The notes beneath the pieces are model-generated. The model had not been told where the DNA came from. It was given only the letters and a program-made list of their open reading frames with translations, and ran no database searches. Below, piece by piece: positions 9,624-19,922 of a stretch of DNA of 64,000 bases. Within the stretch, counting starts at the first letter, position 1. Every line of letters begins with the position of its first letter. Where the stretch lies: positions 682,001-746,000 of the forward strand of contig NC_013084.1 in assembly GCF_000142805.1 (NCBI RefSeq). Reading direction: 5' to 3'. The DNA is from Lachancea thermotolerans CBS 6340. Taxonomy: Eukaryota > Ascomycota > Saccharomycetes > Saccharomycetales > Saccharomycetaceae. A program made the position numbers and the translations under genes.

Positions 9624-10438
9624 CTAGTTAACCAAAGCAGAGGCAGTGGCAGACTCGTACTTCCAGTTTGGTGGCAAGACAGAGACGGTTCTGTAGTATC
9701 TAGCCAATCTGTGGATTCTGGACTCGATCAAAATCAATCTGAACTTAGCGTCCTTGTCCTTTCTGTTTCTCTCCAAGTGCTTTCTGACAGAGACAGCCTT
9801 CTTAATCAAGTAGTACAAGTCCTCTGGGATCTCTGGAGCCAAACCGTTGGACTTCAAGATTCTCATGATCTTGTTACCAGTGATGAAACGGGTCTGGGTG
9901 ACACCGTGAGCATCTCTCAACAAGACACCAATCTGAGATGGAGTCAAACCCTTTCTGGCGTACTTGATGATCTGCTCAACAATGGCCTCTGGGGAGGTCT
10001 TGAACCAAGCTGGAGCGTTTCTGGAGTATGGAATAGCAGAAGAGGAGATACCTTTACCCTGTAACGTGATTGTTAGTAAACCTGACGACCGACGACGATC
10101 AAGGAACACGTGTCGGAACCAGCTCTTCACTGCTCAACGGGGAGCGAGCCTTCTATTCTTGCATTTGCATTTGCATTTACAATGACTTGGAATCACCCAG
10201 CTAGTGTAACGCGTGGCACGAAGACTAAGCAACGTCCACTGGAGTGAGCGCCCACGCCCATACTCCTGATACACACCGGTAAGCTTTCTTTGAAAAACTG
10301 TGATCCGACGAATCTCTAAAAGAAGCCCCAGAATCTGCGGATTCCATAACCCTCTTTTAAGAGACCCTTTTAACAATGTTCTCTAATACCACAAATATTC
10401 AGCATAAAAGAACGTACGGAAGAGTGCATGCGACCCAT
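9624..10438 (-). CDS. RPS13: RPS13, small-subunit ribosomal protein uS15, two exons
   Basis: 151 aa after splicing: exon 1 is 10438-10418 (MGRMHSS) and exon 2 is 10058-9624 ([13 protein letters not shown] onward, ending ATASALVN). The total equals the family length and the S. cerevisiae gene is interrupted at the same place. uS15 sits in the body of the 40S subunit. Codon choice is strongly biased toward that of highly expressed yeast genes. The spliced start MGRMHS is diagnostic; reading exon 2 alone would give a wrong N-terminus. Confidence 0.96.
10059..10417 (-). other. RPS13 intron, 359 nt
   Basis: The 5' splice site reads GTACGT (10417-10412), a variant of the usual GTATGT. The branch site TACTAAC is exact at 10078-10072, and the acceptor TTACAG ends at 10059. 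Joining TCC to GGT restores the conserved MGRMHSxGKGIS start. It lies at the same place as the S. cerevisiae intron. I see no snoRNA inside. Confidence 0.92.
10161..10178. repeat. GCATTT x3 microrepeat in the RPS13 intron
   Basis: Three perfect tandem copies of GCATTT in the middle of the intron. On the transcribed strand they read as three AAATGC units. Confidence 0.85.
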
Positions 10439-11114
10439 TGCGACTGATTTTTGTTGATTGGTTGAAGATGTTTGACTATAACAGTAGACCTCAAGGTGGA
10501 AAGCCTGATGATACTCTCGCTACTTGTATATTTTTCACATCACGATGAGTGCGTGAATCGTAAAACTGTTTGGGCGACACGCTGCCTATCTTTCGTAATA
10601 TGGCGAAAATTTTCACTGTCTCGGAATTTTGCGCCGTACAATGAATGGGTGTTACAGTAGCAGTCATATGCACCATGTACGAACCATCTAAAAGTTAGGG
10701 CATACTAGAGTTCTCGCTTGGTCAGCGGTGAGATACAACGTCCAGCCTGCTTATAGTGAGCTTCATTCGCTAGGCCTCCTCATTAAAATGCATAGGAGAG
10801 AGCGTCTGTTGCTGTCAGGCTTTAACTAATTGATTTTTTACAAGGTACGCAAGGGGCCAGTGCCAGAGCAGTCTTCGTCCCTCTGCCCACAGTTAAGCAC
10901 ATATAATTTCTGGCCTTGCATCCAGCACGCCAGAGAACGGCAGACTCGCTCTAGGTCATCCGTACTTGCGTGTATCATGGTATTATATAACGCCTAGTTC
11001 GTGGAGTCCTAGGCCTATTGAGTAGCTTTGGTACTTGCTGTGCGCAGTCTGATGGACTGTCTTGCGCTAGGCTGACGGATGCTTAAGGAACTAGGGTCTC
11101 CGGAGTCCAGCCGT
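10439..11114. promoter_or_regulatory. RPS13 promoter and AIM7 3' region
   Basis: 676 bases upstream of RPS13 (AIM7 is also on the minus strand). TTAGGG at 10693-10698 fits a Tbf1-type site, and TCATCCGTACTTG near 10957-10969 resembles a Rap1 site with a mismatch. Both factors act at ribosomal-protein promoters in Saccharomycetaceae. Both matches are short, so this is a suggestion only. No gene is seen. Confidence 0.35.
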
Positions 11115-11555
11115 CTAACCCTGTATCTGCTCCTTTAGCTCCTCAATTTCATCCTCATCCTCTAGTCCAGTGGCCACTTCAATAACCTTGCTGACACCGC
11201 ACTCGCTTCTAACCATCTCAAGCGCGCCGGCATATAGCATTTTCCACTCTTGGGAAACAACAGTAGCCGGTTTCCAATAAAGGAGAACTAACGGAGTCTG
11301 CTTGCGCCCGTCTGCAGTTGTCATAGGATAGCACAAAAGCACGTAACGGGGTGCATTGTCTGGCAGCTCCTCGCCCAGCTCTTCTAAGGAGCTTGCTTCG
11401 CGTAATTCTTCGTCATCGTCTATGATGATCTCACACGAAGGTTTGGGCTCGATCTTGATAACTAGCGCCTGCAGAGACTCAGATCTAGCTGTGGCGGTAC
11501 GGTACTTCCTGATAGTGTTTTTCGTTTCAGTGGAAATATGGTACAGCGATGACAT
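11115..11555 (-). CDS. AIM7: AIM7, GMF-type ADF/cofilin-family actin debranching protein
   Basis: 146 aa, one ADF-homology domain and nothing else. The start MSSLYHISTETKNTIRKYR and the central PRYVLLCYPMTTADGRKQTPLVLLYWKP are typical of glia maturation factor homologues. Gmf1/Aim7 binds Arp2/3 complex and removes actin branches in cortical patches. The length matches S. cerevisiae Aim7 (YDR063W). It lies between RPS13 and LCB2, the same order as on S. cerevisiae chromosome IV. Confidence 0.93.
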   Translation of the reverse strand: MSSLYHISTETKNTIRKYRTATARSESLQALVIKIEPKPSCEIIIDDDEELREASSLEELGEELPDNAPRYVLLCYPMTTADGRKQTPLVLLYWKPATVVSQEWKMLYAGALEMVRSECGVSKVIEVATGLEDEDEIEELKEQIQG

Positions 11556-11777
11556 CTTTAATTGTTTCGTCTATATACGCTGGGGCATTGTAGTTAGACC
11601 ACCATATGGGGGAGGTTATGTTTTTCACCTTTTCAAGAAAGGGCCGTCCAATGTCACAACCGTATAAATGTCAACAGTAGTTCTTAACATCTGCTTGATT
11701 TAAAATGCTGAACTGCATGATTCCTTTCGAGTTTCAACTCCCATGCTTTTAAATATATTCTTGAGCGCCTTGCTTCT

Positions 11778-13466
11778 CTATATCAAAAAGTACTTATCAT
11801 CCTTGCAGTCTGATGGTGTACGCCTGATGACCTCTTCAATATCCCACCTTGGAGGTTTGCCGTCGAGCGAACCACCTGCTTTGCCGGTGCTCACCTTGAG
11901 GAATAACTTTTCGCCAACCTCGTTGACATGACGTAGAAGGTAGTCTATGTCCTCTTTGGTTAATGCAGCAGAAACGCAGAATCTAACTCGAGACTCGATC
12001 AATGGAGTCGCGGGGTATGCCACAACCACTACAGCTATCTTTCTTTGCAACATCATTCTTGAAAAAGCTGGCATCTTGGAAGGAGCATACAATAGCATGG
12101 GTACCACTGGCGAGTCAGCAATGCCATAAACAATGAAGCCCAATCTTTGCAAAGCTAGTCTTAGATATCTCGAGTTGAAAGCAATACGTTGCAGTCTTTC
12201 GAGACCTTCGCCTGGGTTGAGTTCACCAGTGATGATCCGAAGAGAAGCAGAAGTTTGCGCGAGAATGGGGGCAGGAACAGATTCACCGTAATTTGGAATT
12301 GTCAGGTCACACCTCAACTTGTCAATCACCTTCTTATCAGCTGCAATGTAGCCGCCGGCCGCGCCGAAAGATTTTGTGAAAGTTCCCATCATAATATCGA
12401 CCTCGGAAGGGTTAATACCAAAGTAGTCACACACTCCGCGACCTTGAGGGCCTATAGCACCAATAGAGTGCGCCTCATCCACAAAAAGATAGCATTTATA
12501 TTTGTTTTTCAATTCGATTAACTTGGGCAGATTGCACATTGTTCCCTCCATGGAAAAGAGGCCTTCTACGCAAATCAAAATTTTCTTCCAAGGCCTGTGA
12601 GTCTTAGGCTGACCCTGAACAATCTGCTCCTTAATCAATTTCTCCAAAGCCTCCATGTCATTGTGCTTAAACGCCTTCACCGCGGTACCAGATAAACGGA
12701 CACCGGTTCTAATAGAAGTGTGGTTAAGCTCATCGGAAATGACGAGACATTTGGAGTCCAAGATAGAATTGAAGAAATTGGCATTTGTACTGTAACCCAT
12801 AGAGAACACCATCGCGTCTTCCTTGCCAACAAATCTCGCAACAAGCTTCTCGGTTTCCAGATGAAGGTCTGAAGTACCCGCCTGGGCTCTAGGACCCCCT
12901 GCGGTCAGGCCATATTTGTCGACACTTGCAATAGCGTTGTCTGTACATTTGCCTTCGCTCTGTGCGAATCCCAAGTAGTTGTACGAAGATAGATTTAGAC
13001 ACATGGTGGTGGTTCCTGGGTGAGTGTAGTAACTGTTAAGGTCATGGGAAATTCTGTCAATACATGTAATGAATCTGCCTGGAACTCCAGTGGTTGGTCT
13101 AGAGAAACAGTCGTCAATCCTTAGCTTCAGCCTCCTCACGTAAAAACTCTCAAATTTTGAGAACCACGGAGCGAGACCATCCTTTTCCAAAAGCTCGCGG
13201 TGCTTTTCTTTCTGGAATGTCATTCCCAGATAGTCATGGATATGCCCGAGTATAATAAGTATCAGGTAGTTCAAGTATGTGATAACAACCACATAGTAAG
13301 GAGGTGCGTCCAGGACGGGATCCCGTAAAGGTTCTCCGTTCCGAGAATGGACTTGATACAGATATTCATCAGAAGTCAGGGGGCCAAACTCATTATTCTT
13401 CTTGTGCTCGACCGATTGCTTGGCGGGCCCAAAAAGAGGCACTTTGGTATTTGAAATGGAGCTCAT
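11778..13466 (-). CDS. LCB2: LCB2, serine palmitoyltransferase catalytic subunit
   Basis: 562 aa. Condenses serine with palmitoyl-CoA to 3-ketosphinganine, the committed step of sphingolipid synthesis, as a heterodimer with Lcb1 in the ER membrane. It is a fold-type I PLP enzyme. The Schiff-base lysine is Lys365 in GTFTKSFGAAGGY, preceded by FVDEAHSIGAIGP, whose Asp contacts PLP. A hydrophobic segment near residues 57-75 (YYVVVITYLNYLILIILGH) is the N-terminal membrane anchor. The length is nearly identical to the S. cerevisiae protein. The start is the first ATG of the frame and aligns with the family. Confidence 0.97.
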   Translation of the reverse strand: MSSISNTKVPLFGPAKQSVEHKKNNEFGPLTSDEYLYQVHSRNGEPLRDPVLDAPPYYVVVITYLNYLILIILGHIHDYLGMTFQKEKHRELLEKDGLAPWFSKFESFYVRRLKLRIDDCFSRPTTGVPGRFITCIDRISHDLNSYYTHPGTTTMCLNLSSYNYLGFAQSEGKCTDNAIASVDKYGLTAGGPRAQAGTSDLHLETEKLVARFVGKEDAMVFSMGYSTNANFFNSILDSKCLVISDELNHTSIRTGVRLSGTAVKAFKHNDMEALEKLIKEQIVQGQPKTHRPWKKILICVEGLFSMEGTMCNLPKLIELKNKYKCYLFVDEAHSIGAIGPQGRGVCDYFGINPSEVDIMMGTFTKSFGAAGGYIAADKKVIDKLRCDLTIPNYGESVPAPILAQTSASLRIITGELNPGEGLERLQRIAFNSRYLRLALQRLGFIVYGIADSPVVPMLLYAPSKMPAFSRMMLQRKIAVVVVAYPATPLIESRVRFCVSAALTKEDIDYLLRHVNEVGEKLFLKVSTGKAGGSLDGKPPRWDIEEVIRRTPSDCKDDKYFLI

Positions 13467-14682
13467 TGCGCACTCCTCGGCTACGGTTTTTTGAATAGGT
13501 TCTCACCAGGAGCTGCTCTTCGTGATGTTTTCATCAACCAACGTAGCACTAATAACGGCCGAGGAGAGTACGAGCATACTGTGCGTCCGCGAAAAGACCT
13601 TTTCTCCCACAAGACCTTTCTGAACCACGTGAATCGAAGCATGAGATCGCTTTACGCACACTTCGTCAAGACTTCAGAAATATGCTCTTGGCTCCTGCGA
13701 AATCAAGGGTAAAGTGTATGTTACATTATATGAAGTATTAAACTAAGCTGATACTGGCATAGGATGGAAATATTGTAGCTGGTATTTATCTTTGAAGGCA
13801 GATTGTTGTGACTTTGGCAACTCTCCTGCTCCTGCTCTTGTAAATGTTTACCCATTGGCTCAGCAGAGAACTGAATAATACCCCAGTTTGATCCGTTAGC
13901 ACTGCTGAATTACCTGTGCTGCTTCTTCGAAGCTTGAAAAGACGTGCAAAAAATAACGTGCTTTTAATGCAATCCAAAGAAAAACCGCGATCCTTTTGCC
14001 CATTTTGTATGACCGGAGTGACTGCTGTTTACCATGATTGGGGGATTCAAAGGATTATTTTGCTTTCTCGAAAAGGTTTTTGAGAGGAAACACTAAACCG
14101 GGTCTTTCTTTAGATAATTTTAGTTCGAGTTCGTAGCCATAGGAAGCTTTTAGTTAGATCATAAAGGGGACAGCTCGAATGTTCAGGTAAATGCCCATGC
14201 TAAACGAGGCGTTCTAATTCTGAATACATAGGTAGCTCCAGCGCTTGATCCTATGGGCCCTGTGACTTAATTTTTCGAGCTGCCCTCCCAACTGTTATCA
14301 GTGCCCTCGCATGTGCTCCGAGCTAATCACCCATTTTCAATGAGGTGTGACATAACGTATTGTTTGTTGGTATGCTACTTCCCGATATTTTTCTTAATCA
14401 CTGGCAGACAAAGTGGAAGCCAAAAATGTGGCTTTACTGTGACGCCCTCTCTTTGAATGCTTCTAGAGTCCAACACTAATCATGAGTTCAATGGATAACT
14501 CAAAAGATACAGGAGCTGATAGACTCACGATTGGAAGTGCGACAACAGAGAAAGTAGACTGTAAGCAAATGGAGCACAGGCTCGAGCGTAAAACAAACCT
14601 GGTCACCTTAACACCAACATCCCATTCATTTCACAACACTGGCTAAGCAGCATTGGCGAATACCGTAGCCGCTTTTATGATG
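13467..14682. other. 1.2 kb interval upstream of LCB2
   Basis: Lies between the LCB2 start and the stop of the ABC gene, both on the minus strand, so it should hold the LCB2 promoter. The ORFs are below 80 codons and look random. No tRNA and no repeat are seen. Confidence 0.4.
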
Positions 14683-16269
14683 TTACCTCGGGGCTTGGCG
14701 AGAAAAAGGAGTGCTATCACCAATCTCATAATGCCCGGGAGAGATCAGGCGTAAATAATGGTCGCATCGAGGCGTTTCCTCGGGGACATGAGATACCACA
14801 AAAACAGTTCCAGGCCAATACTCAAGAAATTCATGACATGTTTGCATCGGTTCAGTCTCCATTGCTGAGAACGCCTCATCTAAGATAAGTATTTTGGGCA
14901 TCTTGAGAAGACATCTCACAAAGAGTACTAGCTTTTGATCACTCACAGAGAGTTCCTCAAATCTACGGGATAACAAATCGTTAATTCCAAAGTAATCCGC
15001 GAAAATCGCTAGAGTTTCTTTCTGCTCCTTGCTCAGAACGTTATAGTAGGGTAGAAAGTTATTTGAGGAGTTTTCCTGAAAGCCTGACGCCAATGCTTCC
15101 CGTGTTATTAGTCCATTGCGACTATTTTTCACAAAGATAGCATGAAGTTCAGGGGACGACATTGCAATATTTCTGTTTATTGTGAAATAGTCTGTACTTC
15201 CCGTTTTCCGTGGCCTGCCGTTCTCGACAACTTTGGAGTTCCAAGACTGGGGGTGGTCTGCAGTCAAAAGCGATAAAAGAGTGGATTTACCGGTTCCGTT
15301 GTCACCTTTGACATGCCACTTCGACTGCGGCGCAACTTTCCAGTGCAGGTCTTTGAGAACAGGCTCGCCTTTGTAAGACACGTCAAGGCCTTTCAATTCG
15401 AGAGCACTTGGCATATTGATAATTTCGTGCTTTGGAACTTGAGCGAGAGGGTGGCGGGAAACAAGGTCCTTTATTTGGTACTTGGGTTGCCTTGCACCCG
15501 GGACATTGCTTGTGTACTGCTTTCTTGTTTCGGCCATCAGATCTTTAACCTCGCTTTTTTGACCTTGAAATGCAATGCCATTCTCGTCCACACAGCAAAC
15601 ATGAGTGCACCACTTTGGAATAGTATCTTGGTAGCGCAATCCTATCACTATGCAACTTCGCGAATAGTTCCCGATGAAATTTGAAATTGTGTCAGTTGCG
15701 CTAGGGTCTAATCCCAGAAAAGGATCTTCGATGAGTGTTAAGTCCGGTTCCTTCAAAAGGCTACGAGCTAGGCGTGCTCTGCGCATTTGGCCATTACTTA
15801 AACCCATGGTCCAGCGGTGCTCCAGTGCTTTGAGCTTTAAGTCCTTTAACAACTCGGAGTAAAGACTCAAATCAATATTTCTATTCGTTTTGCTCACTTC
15901 GTAATCAACTGCTAATGACCCCGCCGTATTGTCCTTTATAAACTTTTCGCAGGTTTGATCGAAATCGTCTTTAAAGTACTCATATCTAGCACTCAGATGG
16001 GCTGTTGGTATTACGCCACTGAACTTCACAAATTCAACGCGGGGAAAAGATCCTTTCTTTAGCCCATACTCAAGCGACAAGGGCGGGTCTGGCAAAAATT
16101 TGTTGCCAATGACGTCCAGAAACTTTGCCTTCTCAGCCCCCCAAATCACCCATTTTTCTCGAGGCTTTATCTCGAAGTGCTTTATGGGCTTTGAATATAG
16201 AGTTGGTGCCGAACGTTGCAGGGAGGACTTGAAAAGTCCACTATTAATTCGAACTATGAAATTGGCCAT
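14683..16269 (-). CDS. YDR061W: Soluble tandem ABC ATPase, YDR061W type
   Basis: 528 aa with two nucleotide-binding domains and no membrane helices. The C-terminal domain has a normal Walker A (GDNGTGKST, residues 322-330), a signature-like LSVSDQK and Walker B ILILDEAF. The N-terminal domain keeps a signature (LSNGQ, 157-161) and a Walker B (DLTLIED, 176-182). The place of its P-loop reads WGAEKAKF (residues 43-50), which lacks the GxxGxGKS pattern. The N-terminus is basic and could target mitochondria (MANFIVRINSGLFKSSLQRS). The S. cerevisiae homologue is an uncharacterised, probably mitochondrial ABC protein, so no substrate can be assigned. Position next to LCB2 supports orthology. Confidence 0.88.
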   Translation of the reverse strand: MANFIVRINSGLFKSSLQRSAPTLYSKPIKHFEIKPREKWVIWGAEKAKFLDVIGNKFLPDPPLSLEYGLKKGSFPRVEFVKFSGVIPTAHLSARYEYFKDDFDQTCEKFIKDNTAGSLAVDYEVSKTNRNIDLSLYSELLKDLKLKALEHRWTMGLSNGQMRRARLARSLLKEPDLTLIEDPFLGLDPSATDTISNFIGNYSRSCIVIGLRYQDTIPKWCTHVCCVDENGIAFQGQKSEVKDLMAETRKQYTSNVPGARQPKYQIKDLVSRHPLAQVPKHEIINMPSALELKGLDVSYKGEPVLKDLHWKVAPQSKWHVKGDNGTGKSTLLSLLTADHPQSWNSKVVENGRPRKTGSTDYFTINRNIAMSSPELHAIFVKNSRNGLITREALASGFQENSSNNFLPYYNVLSKEQKETLAIFADYFGINDLLSRRFEELSVSDQKLVLFVRCLLKMPKILILDEAFSAMETEPMQTCHEFLEYWPGTVFVVSHVPEETPRCDHYLRLISPGHYEIGDSTPFSRQAPR

Positions 16270-16452
16270 GCCTGGTTGTACCCAATGCCTGCGTCTGCTA
16301 CGTTAGGTTTTCAAAATGCCTGATGTGGGAAGTACTAGCAGATCCATAGGTACCCGTTTAACACCTAGTTATTTTTAATTACAATTTTCGAACAATAATT
16401 ATTACAATTTCTATAAAACTTCTCAAAAAAATAGGTTTTTGTCCTCCAAACT

Positions 16453-18618
16453 TCATAGATCCTGTCTTAGATAGTCTGCAACCCATACCACGTTAATTGC
16501 GTTGTATCTTGCTTTTTTATTAGGCTGGAATTCGATGAGTGTTCCCTTCTCGTGCAGCTTGCTGAAAGAGTAAGGCTTCATGTGTTTTTCGTAGCGGGCG
16601 CAATGCATGTAACCTTGGCACCGCCCGTCAGGTTGCCCCCAGCCATCGAATTTTTCTGCGGGTATGATGCCATGTTGAATATCTATTGGTTCACGATAGG
16701 CCCTCTGAAGCTCTTCCAAACTTGAGAACTTCGTTGACATACCAAGCTTTTCATTTTTCCAGTCCTTTTCGGCATCGTCGAATTTGCAAGACTGGGCTCC
16801 TCCGTTAACCCATAACAGCTCCCCTTCATGCTCAGACATGTGAGCTATGGTTACACTGCAAATCTCATATTTTTTCTGCTGGAAGTATTTATTCACTTTT
16901 TCATCTTCTTTTCTTGTCCCTGCAGTGCCAGCTCTTCCTCCGTGAAAGGCAAAGTCATGTCCTGCGGCGTAAAACCCTAACCAGAAAAACTCTTTGTCAC
17001 CATAACTGCACCCACCAAGTGCTGGTGTCATATGAAGCATCAACGACAGCATTAATGCAACACAATGCGAAGTTTTGTGAACAACCACAAGTCCTGACTC
17101 CATCTGGTGCTGGTTGTTGTCAATAAAGTAGTTTTTAACAACTTTTTCATGTGGCCTCAAGTATTTATCGCACTGATCCTCGACGTAGTCGAGATCAACA
17201 GCGGCATAATGATGCCAATAGAAGTTTTCCAGGAAGCTTGGAAATAAAGTTTCAGCCATGGCGGGGCACTTCTCGCTAATCGGTTCTCCCCGGTAACGAT
17301 CTCTGAAAAATAAAGTACCTGTCTGGCGGTACTCATGCGTTTCAAAGTAGTAATTGAGATCAACGTAACTTATCGCATCGATATCCATAAAGACATATTC
17401 CTCAAAAAGGTTGAAGGATTGAGCCAGCCATTTGTTTTTGAAGCGCGAAAACGAGTTCAGAACGTCAGGGTCCAATACGGGGCCCATGTCAACAAACCAC
17501 AGTTCTTGCTTGACGTTCTGTGCGTTTGGGTACTCAGTTTTCGGGAAAGTGAGTTTATCAGACTGAGCAATCTTTAGCAGAGCGTCAATAGACTCACGAG
17601 AAAGGTCACCTTTGTGCACAACTTGGATTGGGAGAGTGTTACCAATAAAACGCAACTGGGCTATAAACTTTGAGGCCATTTCCAGTTGTTGGTCCCCGAA
17701 ACCTAGCACAAGACCACGCCGAGACACGATGGAACTCATTTTGTTCCAGTTTGCTAAAAATGACAGCTTCTCGTTGTATTCGTACTTTACCGCATTGTTG
17801 ATATAGTCAGGGGTGCTGTCCAAGGGCGGAAGGTACCCTTTCTCAATGGTAACACCGCTAGGGCTGATTAAGTTGGGCATGATGTCCACAAATGTGCTTT
17901 TGTCAAAGGGCTTTAGCATAGGCCACATACGACGCTCGAAATCCCACTGATCAAAGCCCGAAAGATTTGGGTCAGACTGCTGCAAAGTTTTAAAGAGTTC
18001 AGAGACGTTTATGCTTTCATCGAGCACAAAACAGGTATCGTACATCCGCATGCGCTCCATGCCCAAGGCGATGTCGACTGCTCTCTTCTTATCGTGTATG
18101 GCTTCCTTTGTGGCATCGTCCACGGTCGAGAGCTGCTCTTCTTCTTCATCGTTTATGATAAACCCCCACCTGTTGTAATTGTTGCTCCACGCGTTGTTTA
18201 GCTGGTACATTTTTTGGAAGAAAAAGTAGCACTGCGTCTTGGGCGTGAGCTCTGTGAACGTCTTGAAGCGGTGCTTGCGGGCCAAGAAGTCCCACGAGGC
18301 CTTGCGCTTCTCCTTCATTTCGGCATCGTAACCGGGGATGAGCTCTAGGGGCGAGAACTTGTTGCCCTTGATGGGCTGTAGCAGCGAAGTCCCGTCCACG
18401 AAGTTGTATGGATGCTTGTTGTTGCCTCCCCTGACAGCGTCCATTTCCTCCAGGTCTGGTGAATACTTTGAAACCTTAGAGTAGTGCCCGAGTTTTGCTG
18501 ACTGCACGTAGAGCACAACCGCAGCGGCAACTACCACAAGAAGCATTGCCAGCTTCACAATCATGCGAGAGGGTGGGAGTTTCACGCCCCGTAGGCTATG
18601 AAGAAAGCGTCGAAGCAT
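16453..18618 (-). CDS. MNN1: MNN1-family alpha-1,3-mannosyltransferase, Golgi
   Basis: 721 aa type II membrane protein: short basic cytosolic tail, signal anchor at about residues 20-38 (IVKLAMLLVVVAAAVVLYV), then a large lumenal catalytic domain. The DxD metal and GDP-mannose motif is MDIDA, with Asp412 and Asp414. Family segments CYFFFQKMYQLNNAWSNNYNRWGF and GGCSYGDKEFFWLGF are clear. These enzymes add terminal alpha-1,3-mannose to N- and O-glycans. The size favours Mnn1 over the shorter Mnt2, Mnt3 and Mnt4, but paralogue assignment from sequence alone is not certain. Upstream is a divergent region shared with GDI1. Confidence 0.82.
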   Translation of the reverse strand: MLRRFLHSLRGVKLPPSRMIVKLAMLLVVVAAAVVLYVQSAKLGHYSKVSKYSPDLEEMDAVRGGNNKHPYNFVDGTSLLQPIKGNKFSPLELIPGYDAEMKEKRKASWDFLARKHRFKTFTELTPKTQCYFFFQKMYQLNNAWSNNYNRWGFIINDEEEEQLSTVDDATKEAIHDKKRAVDIALGMERMRMYDTCFVLDESINVSELFKTLQQSDPNLSGFDQWDFERRMWPMLKPFDKSTFVDIMPNLISPSGVTIEKGYLPPLDSTPDYINNAVKYEYNEKLSFLANWNKMSSIVSRRGLVLGFGDQQLEMASKFIAQLRFIGNTLPIQVVHKGDLSRESIDALLKIAQSDKLTFPKTEYPNAQNVKQELWFVDMGPVLDPDVLNSFSRFKNKWLAQSFNLFEEYVFMDIDAISYVDLNYYFETHEYRQTGTLFFRDRYRGEPISEKCPAMAETLFPSFLENFYWHHYAAVDLDYVEDQCDKYLRPHEKVVKNYFIDNNQHQMESGLVVVHKTSHCVALMLSLMLHMTPALGGCSYGDKEFFWLGFYAAGHDFAFHGGRAGTAGTRKEDEKVNKYFQQKKYEICSVTIAHMSEHEGELLWVNGGAQSCKFDDAEKDWKNEKLGMSTKFSSLEELQRAYREPIDIQHGIIPAEKFDGWGQPDGRCQGYMHCARYEKHMKPYSFSKLHEKGTLIEFQPNKKARYNAINVVWVADYLRQDL

Positions 18619-19922
18619 GCTGGCAGTTTGGGTTCAGTCCGGAGATAATGGAGGCTGGTGAGTAGATTTCTGCGCGGCTTGTGCGTAGTTCAAAAGGACA
18701 ATAAAGCGACTGAGTAACTTTTAGACAGTACCGAGCTCGCTGTTTGTGATCAAAGAATTGTTAAATAGCAAGGGAGCAAGCCCCAAGAGAGTGATGTATG
18801 AATAAAAACCAGACTCAAAAAACAGGCTGCCTTCCTTAAAAATTGCGAGCTCGTGGTATACTCAATTTGTTTTCTTGAAATTATATAAAGGAACTCCAAA
18901 ATTTGCCGATGCCCTTCACATGACATGCTTGATATGGAAGTTTGTTTTTTTTTTTGGACTTTCCACGAAATGCGCGAGCGCCGCACTTTCTACGCGTCTG
19001 AGTCAACTTCCTCGTCAGGCAGGGGTTGAACTCCGCTCCCAAGTCTTGTCTTACACGAAATCGTATAACTGCAGCCGCGCTGCCACGTCAATAACGGACA
19101 AATCCCACCTTCTGCGAGCAAATAATGCACGGGAAAACTCGGTTGAACAACAGTGCCACTGCAACTCGCCAAAACACTTACATCCAAGGCGCGGGAAAAT
19201 AAATTTCACTTATCTCGGCTCTAAGTTATCCTGCCGAGACAGCTCACACAACATGCAGATTTGTTTTGGCGGATGTAAAAAACTTGGCAAGTCGCCAAAA
19301 AAAGATTTACAGCTTCGGCATTTGAAATCGTAGCATGAAAAAGAAAGGTGAAAACATGGCAACTATCTGAGAAAATCCTGAAAGCACCATGCCGAATTCC
19401 GCTGCTCCCCGGCCAGGACTTTTTACGGACGCGATGCACCAGTTCGACAATATCAAAAACTTGTAGTTTGAAATCTGTGCGTATGAGATGATAAATAGAA
19501 TTTCGGGGCTTCGAGTGAACGAGCTGCAAGCAACCTGAAGGCTTCGCTGATGCAGAGCTGGAATCGGCGCTCGTTCTCACAAGTCATCGAGAGTATAGTT
19601 CCAGGGCACGGCCCGTTTGTCTTGCTATTTTTTTGAATGCGATTCAAACGATAGGAAGAAAGCGCGAGCGGCAGGCCCGGCGCGGTGGGACGACGCTACA
19701 AGCCTGTGTGCTACCGCAGGGACCCCGTTCAATGGGAAAAGGACTTTCCGTGCTGGCACCCTGGCGCGTACCTGCGCTGGCACCTTGAAGTCCAAGCGTG
19801 CGTATCCAATATCACGTGATCCTCATAAACGGTTGATCGTAATACAAGGCTCGCTAAGGGATAAAGTTGCCCTACTCTTCACCACCTTTCTCAAGATCCA
19901 CAAAAAAGGCTAAGAAAAAACC
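18619..19922. promoter_or_regulatory. MNN1-GDI1 divergent intergenic region
   Basis: 1.3 kb between divergent starts. An 11-base T run lies near 18945-18955. The 10-base palindrome ATCACGTGAT at 19811-19820, 103 bases before GDI1, is a Cbf1/Tye7-type E-box. A 152-codon ORF at 18875-19333 has no recognisable domain and looks accidental. Confidence 0.45.

Noticed and set aside
18875-19333. 152-codon ORF between MNN1 and GDI1
   Set aside because: No recognisable domain, Cys/Ser-rich random composition, and it occupies the divergent promoter region.
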